This document shows positions 57,307-64,000 of a DNA stretch of 64,000 nucleotides, one piece after another. The stretch comes from Oscillospiraceae bacterium. GTDB taxonomy: Bacteria > Bacillota > Clostridia > Oscillospirales > Ruminococcaceae. A program made the position numbers and the translations under genes. The DNA lies in NCBI GenBank assembly GCA_017828975.1, contig JAGAJN010000028.1, forward strand, positions 1 through 64,000, given 5' to 3'. A model generated the notes under the pieces. That model had not been told where the DNA came from, did not search any database, and saw only the letters and a program-made list of their open reading frames with translations. The stretch's first letter is position 1; each line of letters starts with the position of its first letter.

Positions 57307-59199
57307 TTATCCCTGAATAATAGTCACATACTCCGTAGGCGGCAGGAACTGCTTTGTTTCGGCAAGCGCCTCGCAGATATATTCCTGACTGGTGAAATCA
57401 TTCGTATAATAATCCTCACGCTTTGCCTTGATGTCCTCGGGCATGGGACAGTTGCAGAAGGTGGGGTGTTCAAGATATGTGTCCGCACCGATAAGCAGAA
57501 CGGTGTAAACGGCATCGTCCTCAAGGGGCTGACCGTCTACGGTAATTTCCCCGAGAGTGAATTTTCCCCGCTCCGTTTCGGTAACGGTGTATTCAAGACC
57601 GCTTGTAACGGGCATCTGGTTGCGGTGATGGATAGGATTGGAGCCGTCCTCCTTGATGTTTACAAGCCAGTCCATTATTCTGCGTATCTCCGCTCCCGTG
57701 TACTCTCCTCGGTACATAGCATTTCGGAAGGTCATTATCCACTTTACCTGCTGAGTGGTGTAATCTCCCTCATATATGGACGAGCTTGCAACGCTTGCAT
57801 ATCCGATAGCTATACTGTCGTTATTTTTATACCGCAGAGTGTTCATCAGCGAGGAAGCCGCCTGACTTCCGTGAACGCCGAAGTCATTGGAATATGCCGT
57901 TGTCTGGGTGAAAAGAACTTCCTCCGATTCGGGATCCTTGTAATCGGTTATCTGCGCATTGAAGGCATCGTAAGCGGTCTTTGCGTCATATTCGCCTGTC
58001 ATCATCTTGTGTCCCACGTCCTGAGAAATACCGAACACCTCGGTAGAAGCAAGGCGCATATACAGGTGGTTTCTGCCTATGCAGTCCTGAACATAGTCAA
58101 GAGCGGGAGAGGGGGTTATCTTAACCTCCTTGTTGTAGGACAGCACGGAGGTGCCTGCCGCAACATGCTTCTGACCCTCCTCGCTGAATATCGCCATAAG
58201 AACATCATTTACAGCCGCCTTCTTTTCATTGTCCTCTTCGACCCTATGGGAAACTGCCAGCTGACACATAGGATAGGTAAGCACCCAGTTATCATCGGAG
58301 CTTTCGCCGAAATAGGGGAGGATAACGCAGTTCATATCCCGCTCAGCCTTGATACTGTCGCAGATCGCTGCGGTGTTTCGTATCATAGCGGTCTGTCCGT
58401 TAAAGAAGGGCTCCATAACAGCACTGAATTGAAGCTCCTCATCGCCCTTTTCAAAGCGAACGTCCTTCAAAAACTGCTCGTACTTTTCAAAGACCTTTGG
58501 CCATACGGTATTGTCAAGACCTACCTGATCATCCGCAGTTTCGCTTTCATACGACATACGCCACTTTGTCCCCTCAAGGCTCATAAGCTCAGGGATAGCG
58601 CAGCCCTGCATGGTTTCCAGACAGGTGTAATCATAATACCAGTCAGCCTGAAAGCCCTTTATGCCCAGCTGCTCAAAAGCGTCGATCGCTGACAAAAACT
58701 CGGCATAATTTGTGGGCAGGGGGATATTATGCTCATCAAAAAGGTCCTTGTTAGCCACGATACAATCGACCTCTGCGCACATAGGCAGCCAGCGGATAGC
58801 ACCGTTTTCCTCACGGTTCACCTCCAGATAGCTGCTGTAAAATGTGCCTGCGACCTCGGTAGTACTGAGGTCCATAAGATAGTCGGCAAGAGGGGCTGCG
58901 TCGTTCAGGGAAAATCTGCGGCAGGTGATAATGTCGGGCATCTCCTCGCCTCGTGCAAGCAGGTCCTTGTAATATTCCATAGTGTTGTAGCTCTGCACAA
59001 AGGTAAAGTCAATATCGGGGAATTTCTGCTCCAGCCAGGGGGACAGCTCCTTGAACATTGACCTGTCCCACATATACATACTGATAGAAATTCTGCCGTC
59101 ATCTTTGCTCTGAGCCGTGTTTTTATCGGCACAGCCCGCAAGCATTCCCGCCGTCACAGAAGCGGAAAGCAGCAGACAGATAAGCTTTGTTTTTGTCAT
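57307..59199 (-). CDS. SBP3: solute-binding lipoprotein with 5'-nucleotidase C-terminal-like domain
   Basis: Paralogue of SBP2, 630 residues. Lipobox LAGC with cysteine near 22; binding domain with SMYMWDRSMFKELSPWL, IITCRRFSLNDAAPL and WLPMCAEVDCIVANK. The C-terminal part holds YTGAEIRRIMDWLVN, MPVTSGLEYTV and YTVLLIGADTYL, again like the 5'-nucleotidase C-terminal domain, here without any catalytic nucleotidase domain. Placed 20 bases after HK3 and 24 before HK2, so it is co-transcribed with both. Confidence 0.82.
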   Translation of the reverse strand: MTKTKLICLLLSASVTAGMLAGCADKNTAQSKDDGRISISMYMWDRSMFKELSPWLEQKFPDIDFTFVQSYNTMEYYKDLLARGEEMPDIITCRRFSLNDAAPLADYLMDLSTTEVAGTFYSSYLEVNREENGAIRWLPMCAEVDCIVANKDLFDEHNIPLPTNYAEFLSAIDAFEQLGIKGFQADWYYDYTCLETMQGCAIPELMSLEGTKWRMSYESETADDQVGLDNTVWPKVFEKYEQFLKDVRFEKGDEELQFSAVMEPFFNGQTAMIRNTAAICDSIKAERDMNCVILPYFGESSDDNWVLTYPMCQLAVSHRVEEDNEKKAAVNDVLMAIFSEEGQKHVAAGTSVLSYNKEVKITPSPALDYVQDCIGRNHLYMRLASTEVFGISQDVGHKMMTGEYDAKTAYDAFNAQITDYKDPESEEVLFTQTTAYSNDFGVHGSQAASSLMNTLRYKNNDSIAIGYASVASSSIYEGDYTTQQVKWIMTFRNAMYRGEYTGAEIRRIMDWLVNIKEDGSNPIHHRNQMPVTSGLEYTVTETERGKFTLGEITVDGQPLEDDAVYTVLLIGADTYLEHPTFCNCPMPEDIKAKREDYYTNDFTSQEYICEALAETKQFLPPTEYVTIIQG

Positions 59200-59219
59200 T
59201 TACATTCTCCTTGTGAAAT

Positions 59220-60840
59220 TTATTTAACTATATATTTGCGAAGCGTTTTTGCCAGGACCTTTAGGTCAAGGGGCTTGGCGATATGCTCGTTCATGCCCAC
59301 TGTCCTTGCTGCCTGAACGTCCTCCGCAAATGCGTTTGCCGTCATAGCGATAATTGGTATGCGCTTGCAGTAGGCTCTGTCCATTGCACGGATAACTCTT
59401 GCTGCGTCGTAGCCGTTCATTCTCGGCATCTGAATGTCCATGAAGATCATATCGTAATATCCGTCAGCGCATTTCGACATCATCTCCACAGCCTCCGCAC
59501 CGTCGCAGGCACGTTCAACGGCAAGTCCCGTAGTACCGAAAATTTCCGTGGCTATCTCCGCATTAAGCTCGTTGTCCTCGGCAAGAAGTATCCTCCTGCC
59601 CGACAGCTTCATATCAGCCAAAACGTCAAGAGGTGCCGTCTGCTCGGGCTGCTCCTCACCCGCCTCAAGGGAGTTAAAGGTCTTTGCCAGCCTTGAACGG
59701 AACAGCGGCTTGCTGATAAATGCGTTTGCGCCTGCCGCCCTTGCCTCCTGCTCAATGTCCGACCAATCGTAGGCGGAAATGATAATGATAGGCACCTCAT
59801 CTCCGACAGCCTTCCTGATAGCCCTTGTCGTGGCGATACCGTCCATTTCGGGCATTTTCCAGTCGATTATGCAGGCGTAATAGTCCCGGTTTTTCTGATG
59901 ACGAACGGTGCAGTATTCCACCGCCTCCGCCCCCGTGGAAACACCGTCGGGCTTCATTCCAAGCTCCTCCAGAATGTCACAGCAGGATTCAAGGCTCATT
60001 TGGTCATCGTCAGCCACAAGCACATTAAGGTCGGCAAATTTCCCCCGATCTATCTCGGTGCTGTCCTGCAGCTTCAGATACATGGTCACCGTAAAGCGGG
60101 AACCTACATTCAGCTTACTTTCCACCTTAATGTCACCGCCCATCATGCGCACAATATTTCGGCTGATAGGCATGCCAAGCCCCGTTCCCTGGATTTTGTT
60201 CACCCTGCCGTCAACAGCCCGTGAGAACGGCTCAAATATTTGGGAAAGATACTCCTCGCTCATGCCGATGCCGTTGTCCTCAAATATGAACTCATAGCAG
60301 CCCACCTTTTCCTGTGCCGACGGCTTTTCCGTGATTGAAAACCGTATTTTCCCCCCGTCGGGCGTGTACTTGACAGCATTGCTCATAAGGTTTGTGAACA
60401 CCTTCTGTATCCGCAGACTGTCCCCGATAACATTCTCGTGTATAACGCCCGAAATGTTTACGGAAAGCTCGTGATGATGCTTGTTTATCTGTGCGCAGGT
60501 CATGGTAAGCAGATTATCCACCAGATTTGAAAGATTGAATTCCTCCTCGGTAAGGTCCACCTTTCCCGATTCGATCTTGCTCATATCCAGGACTTCATTT
60601 ATAAGGCTGAGCATATGCTTGCTCGCCTGTGAGATCTTCTGTAAGCAGTCCCGTACACGTTCGCTGTCGTCCGAATGAGCGGCGGCAATTGCGGTCATGC
60701 CGATAATTCCGTTCATAGCTGCCTGCTTCCGACAATATTTTATGTATAGCCTGACCGTCCTTGGGATCGTTCAGATGGTCCCGAAGGAAATTTCTGATAG
60801 TCTGTTCACGGTCTGATGTTTCTTTATTCAAGCGGCTCAT
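59220..60840 (-). pseudogene. Hybrid kinase HK3 (GAF...HATPase-REC-REC) with internal deletion
   Basis: The original start (ATG 60840 behind GGAGGTGG) opens RNFLRDHLNDPKDGQAIHKI, the usual lead-in to a GAF domain, and reaches SEAGSY. There the sequence jumps, out of frame, to MNGIIGM, the part just after the histidine box. The GAF domain and the phospho-accepting histidine are gone. The rest (to 59220, 498 codons) is intact: N box NLMSNAVKY, G boxes DNGIGM and GTGLGM, two receivers with CIIDWKMPEMDG and MIFMDIQMPRMNG. An internal start at 60716 could still yield a histidine-less protein, but its ribosome site is poor. Confidence 0.82.
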
Positions 60841-60910
60841 TTTTCCACCTCCGGAATACTCGGCACTTTATTTCTGACCGACTTGATTTCCAAGGAAAAG
60901 CGCCAAAAAT

Positions 60911-60937
60911 CCATTAATATCCATTAATATCCATTAT
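60911..60937. repeat. Tandem 10-bp repeats in the array leader
   Basis: CCATTAATAT, CCATTAATAT, CCATTAT: two and a half units of ten bases, one helical turn apart, directly downstream of the minus-strand -10 box. Confidence 0.75.
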
Positions 60938-60939
60938 TA

Positions 60940-60967
60940 AGTATAACAGCCCCCCCTGTTATGTCAA
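60940..60967 (-). promoter_or_regulatory. Promoter of the HK3-SBP3-HK2-SBP2 array
   Basis: Minus-strand TTGACA (60962-60967), 16 bases, TATACT (60940-60945). The spacer is a palindrome, TAACAG-C6-CTGTTA on the plus strand (60944-60961), which looks like an operator. Confidence 0.75.
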
Positions 60968-61007
60968 GTATTGCACGGAAAAGCGGGACTTTGGTCACAC
61001 ATTTTTT

Positions 61008-61040
61008 TAATGTTGAGTGATGAAAGTTGAAAGTTGAATT
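61008..61040. repeat. Heptad repeat, single arm
   Basis: GTTGAGT, GATGAAA, GTTGAAA, GTTGAAT units end directly at the ATACTAAT that precedes copy 3 of the palindromic element. Confidence 0.65.
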
Positions 61041-61053
61041 ATACTAATCTTTT

Positions 61054-61156
61054 ATACTGATTTCCTATCATAAAGTTGACAAAAAATCAGTGCAAAAGCT
61101 TGCGTTTATGGGTTTTGTGCTGATTTTTTGTCTAAACTTTGATTAGAAATTAGTAT
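61054..61156. repeat. 103-bp palindromic element, copy 3
   Basis: Inverted relative to copy 1. Arms ATACTGATTTCCTATCA and the complement of ATACTAATTTCTAATCA; core GTGCAAAAGCTTGCGTTTAT is identical to copy 1 read on the other strand. A further ATACTAAT stands 13 bases outside its left end (61041). Confidence 0.85.
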
Positions 61157-61692
61157 TATCACTATGTAGACAAAAACATCAAAATAATTTACATCATTTC
61201 ACCAAATTCCATTCAACAGCCACTCTAACAGATCATTAACTATTTTCCCTCGGTATTCAATTTTTCTCATTCCACTAAAATGTAAAGCAGGGTAAAGAGG
61301 GTGGGGTGAAAGGGAAGGGGTTTGCAAAGGGGGAACCGTTAGGGGCGGGGGAAACTCCCTGCTTTGCGTTAGGGTTTGCTGTGTCCCTATGCATTTTTGC
61401 ATTGCCCATATAGGTTCCCCCTTTGCGGGAGAGCCACAACAGAAACAAAGGTCACAAAGGGGGTGAGAGAAAAGAAAGTGGAGCAAAAAAATGCAAATTA
61501 CCCAATACTCACAACAGAAATATGCTTGCAAAAATAGTCTATATGCTGATAAAAGATTAGTATTACAGCACCCCGCCAACATTTCGCTGTACCTCTCATT
61601 AAACTCAATGTTCGTTTTTGAACAGCAGGTTACGATCTATGCTTTCAAATGTAAATTTTCCTGTAATTGTTTGCCACATTTGCAGAGAAAAA

Positions 61693-61721
61693 TTGACATT
61701 TTTCGACGCAGCTGATATAAT
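61693..61721 (+). promoter_or_regulatory. Promoter of the HD-GYP gene
   Basis: TTGACA (61693-61698), 17 bases, TATAAT (61716-61721): perfect consensus, 77 bases before the start codon. Confidence 0.92.
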
Positions 61722-61797
61722 AAATAATAACCCGCCGTTTTTGAGGGTTTATCCCTCATTTCGGAAGAACTTTTTAAGGTACCTAAGGGAGGATGCT

Positions 61798-63333
61798 ATG
61801 GGAGAACATTCTTTGATAAAAAACAGAGTGCTAATTGTTGACGACTGCGAAACCAACAGAGCCATGCTGGTGGAAATACTAAAGGATGACTACGAAATTA
61901 TCGAAGCATCGGGCGGCGAGCATGCCATTGAGATACTGCAAAGAGAAGCGGGAAGCATTTCATTGGTGCTGCTGGACGTTGTTATGCCCGATACGGACGG
62001 TTACGATGTCCTTGTGCAGATGAACAGCCTCGGTATAATCGAAGATGTCCCCGTAATTATGATTTCCGCAGAAAGCGCCCCGGGATTTATCACAAAGGCA
62101 TACGACCTCGGCGCTGCGGATTATGTGAGCCGTCCCTTTGAATCCACCGTTGTTCAGCGGCGTGTAAAGAATACCATAGCATTATACGCAAAGCAGAGAA
62201 AGCTTCTGGATATTGTCGCAGACCAGATATATGAAAAGGAAAAGAACAGCAATATGATGATCTCTATCCTCAGTCATATTGTGGAATTCCGAAACGGCGA
62301 GAGCGGTACCCATACTATACATATAAACATCATCACCGAGCTTCTGCTGAAGCAGCTTGTGAAGAAGGACAAGCGGTATGCAATGTCCACGTCGGATATA
62401 CGCCTGATAAGCACCGCCTCCTCCCTGCACGACATCGGAAAAATAGCTATCCCCGACGAGATACTCAACAAGCCCGGCAGATTTACTCCCAAGGAATATG
62501 AGATAATGAAGACCCACTCGGAAATAGGTGCGTCAATGCTGAAAAATCTTACCGAGTATCAGAACGAGCCGCTGCTTAAAGCATCCTATGAGATATGCCG
62601 CTGGCACCACGAAAGATATGACGGAAAGGGCTATCCCGACGGTCTTAAAGGCGACGAGATACCTATCTCCGCACAGATAGTTTCCATTGCCGACGTGTAT
62701 GATGCCCTTACCGGCGAACGCTGCTACAAGAAGGCATATTCCCACGAAAAGGCGATAGAAATGATATGCGGCGGATAGTGCGGCACCTTCAACCCCATGC
62801 TTCTGGAATGTCTGCTTGATGTAAGCGGCAAGCTGGAAAAGGAGCTTAAAGAAAACTCACCCGGACTTAAAAACAAAAGAGAAATACAGGAAATGACCGA
62901 TGACATACTTAACGGCAGCGACCAGTCCGCCGTTGGAACCGTAAAGGAGGACGTTTCCGCCAAGGAAACAAAGAATATGGAACTTTCATCTTTAAAACAG
63001 ATCGGAATAAATACCGACAGCGCAATTGAAAGATTTATGGGCAATGAATCCCTGTATGCAAAGATGCTGAAAAAATTTCTCGGTGAACCTACATTTGCAA
63101 AGCTCACCGCAGCCGTTGCGGAGGGTAACGGTCAGGCGGCGCTGGAAGCGTCCCATACCCTTAAAGGCGTCTGCGGAAATCTGTCCATCGAAAGCCTTTT
63201 TGACCTTTTTGCGGAACAGGTCGTTCTTATGAGAGCGGACAAGTGGGACGAGGCTTATGCCATGATGCCCGAAATTACCGAAAAATACGAGCTGGTGACC
63301 GATACGCTCAGAAACTGTCTTGATATGCAGTAA
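61798..63333 (+). pseudogene. REC-HD-GYP-HPt phosphorelay protein with in-frame TAG
   Basis: Original product about 511 residues. The receiver (RVLIVDDCETNRAML, LVLLDVVMPDTDGYD, VSRPFE) is followed by an HD-GYP phosphodiesterase domain with SSLHDIGKIAIPDEIL and RWHHERYDGKGYPDGLKGDE, which have all the usual metal and GYP residues and would hydrolyse cyclic di-GMP or a related dinucleotide. After ICGG a TAG (62776-62778) interrupts; the same frame goes on with CGTFNPMLLECLL, the normal end of the domain, and then an HPt-like domain with ASHTLKGVCGNL. One base change (GAG to TAG) explains it. The 326-residue product up to the stop may still be an active enzyme, cut from the HPt. ATG 61798 follows GGGAGGATGCT. 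Confidence 0.85.
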
Positions 63334-63352
63334 AATTGGAGGATAATTATTT

Positions 63353-63598
63353 ATGGCAAATGCAAAAAGACTGCTTATCGTGGACGATTCGGAAATCGAC
63401 AGAAGCATACTCAGAAACATTCTAAGCAAGTGCTTTGAGATAACAGAGGTGGAAAACGGTTACGCCGCACTGGAGCTTATCACCAAAAACAGGATAAAGA
63501 TAGACGGCGTTCTTCTGGATATTTCCATGCCCGTTCTCGACGGCTTCAACGTCCTTGACATTATGAGCGAAAACGGCATAAATACTCAGCTACTATAA
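63353..63598 (+). CDS. Truncated single-domain response regulator
   Basis: An 81-residue receiver fragment 19 bases after the HPt part, with its own TGGAGG site. LLIVDDSEIDRSIL and GVLLDISMPVLDGFN give the acidic pocket and phosphorylation site, but the product ends at NGINTQLL, before the conserved threonine and lysine strands. A terminator follows within 40 bases. Probably the scar of a longer receiver; a functional phosphate sink is unlikely. Confidence 0.7.
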   Translation: MANAKRLLIVDDSEIDRSILRNILSKCFEITEVENGYAALELITKNRIKIDGVLLDISMPVLDGFNVLDIMSENGINTQLL

Positions 63599-63629
63599 GC
63601 TGCTTCAATCAAACAACCTTATTACGGTA

Positions 63630-63671
63630 TAAAAATTCCTCCCGTGCCATATCGGTACGGGAGGTTTTTAT
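63630..63671. terminator. Bidirectional terminator
   Basis: AAAAATTCCTCCCGTGCC and GGTACGGGAGGTTTTTA form a strong stem with A and T tracts on both sides, between convergent genes. Confidence 0.88.
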
Positions 63672-63685
63672 TTGCCGATCAAGCT

Positions 63686-64000
63686 TCACAAAATCTTTGC
63701 CAGCGTTGCCATAAGTTCATTTACATTGATAGGCTTTGCAATATGTCCGTTCATGCCCGCCTTGTATGCGTTCTGCTTGTCCTCCTCAAAGGCGTTTGCG
63801 GTCATGGCGATAATGGGAATGTCAGCCTTCGATTTGTCGGCGGAGTGCCTGATAGTCTTAGTGGCTTTGTAGCCGTCCATATTGGGCATCTGAATGTCCA
63901 TCAGGATAAGGTCATAATAGCCGGGCGCCGCCTTTGCCAGCATATCGGCGCAGATAATGCCGTCCGCAGCGTGTTCGGTCATAAAGCCCGATTCTTCAAG
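63686..64000 (-). CDS. C-terminal receiver of a hybrid histidine kinase (partial)
   Basis: The gene enters from beyond the right edge. The visible 104 codons are a receiver with LILMDIQMPNMDGY (phosphorylation site), PIIAMTANAFEED and GHIAKPINVNEL, nearly the same as the last receivers of HK1 to HK3. The frame is open to the edge of the window (LEESGF before the first in-frame ATG), so the kinase part lies outside. Confidence 0.88.
   Translation of the reverse strand, partial: LEESGFMTEHAADGIICADMLAKAAPGYYDLILMDIQMPNMDGYKATKTIRHSADKSKADIPIIAMTANAFEEDKQNAYKAGMNGHIAKPINVNELMATLAKIL

Larger units (their letters stand above)
60841..61797. other. Gene-free divergent region between the kinase array and the HD-GYP gene
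   Basis: A 957-base stretch with the array promoter and its palindrome and tandem repeats, one heptad arm, copy 3 of the 103-bp element, a 14-base GC-rich inverted repeat (61324-61426), and the HD-GYP promoter. Frames in it (for example minus 61199-61582) look non-coding. Confidence 0.7.

Noticed and set aside
61525-61563. A possible fourth, partial copy of the 103-bp element ending in ATTAGTAT
   Set aside because: Only the last bases and a loose AGTCTA match; no facing arm and no core.
61199-61582. A minus-strand frame of 127 codons with Cys-rich text
   Set aside because: No ribosome site, odd composition, overlaps the GC-rich inverted repeat; looks like non-coding DNA.
61618-61797. A longer start for the HD-GYP gene
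   Set aside because: The extension would run through the consensus promoter at 61693-61721; GGGAGGATGCT selects ATG 61798.
62724-63107. A minus-strand frame spanning the TAG of the HD-GYP gene
   Set aside because: Shadow frame; the plus strand encodes recognisable HD-GYP and HPt sequence on both sides of the stop.

Overview
The window reads as chromosome of a Gram-positive anaerobe of the Clostridia, most like Ruminococcus and other Oscillospiraceae. This is inference from the Bacillota-type S10-spc-alpha gene order (with adk, map, a small KOW protein and infA after secY), zinc-type S14, L33 and L36, zinc-lid adenylate kinase, HrcA/CIRCE-type heat-shock sites, lipoproteins with Thr/Glu/Ala-rich linkers, and many strong promoters close to TTGACA-N17-TATAAT. 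No 16S rRNA or tRNA gene is present to settle the genus.

Layout. 0.2-4.6 kb: an unlinked trpB, a nucleotidyltransferase/left-handed beta-helix/phosphomannomutase-like fusion, and a small heat-shock protein next to a CIRCE-like site. 4.6-15.3 kb: a minus-strand surface-glycan operon of two giant multidomain proteins (glycosyltransferase, HAD, two pyruvyltransferase-like domains, acyltransferase), a stand-alone acyltransferase, a CMP-Kdo-synthetase homologue and a DRE-TIM aldolase fusion, with a kdsB fossil inside. 15.4-17.6 kb: groES-groEL under a near-perfect CIRCE. 17.9-25.7 kb: a two-component system, a DinJ/YoeB toxin-antitoxin pair, an epimerase, and a run of radical SAM protein, CPBP membrane protein, TadA-GNAT fusion and a small protein. 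25.8-31.3 kb: rnpB, then rpmG-secE-nusG-rplK-rplA, a lipoprotein and a second aldolase. 31.4-47.9 kb: the complete S10-spc-alpha ribosomal operon (32 genes) behind two promoters and a long leader with an intrinsic terminator. 48-49.4 kb: a second lipoprotein.

49.6-64 kb is the accessory part: a minus-strand array alternating hybrid histidine kinases with lipoproteins that join a sugar-type solute-binding domain to a 5'-nucleotidase C-terminal-like domain, with no transporter genes, followed by a plus-strand REC/HD-GYP/HPt protein, a receiver and the end of another hybrid kinase. Such genes would plausibly sense an extracellular ligand and feed a phosphorelay ending in cyclic-dinucleotide turnover. 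The locus is decaying: one kinase has a one-base frameshift, one lost its GAF region and histidine box, one binding protein is a remnant, the HD-GYP gene has an in-frame TAG, and the receiver is cut short. Only SBP2, SBP3 and HK2 are intact.

Two repeat families cross the window: a fixed-length 103-bp palindromic element (three copies, arms co-varying) and heptad GTTGAGT-type arrays arranged as inverted pairs, two of which bracket rnpB.
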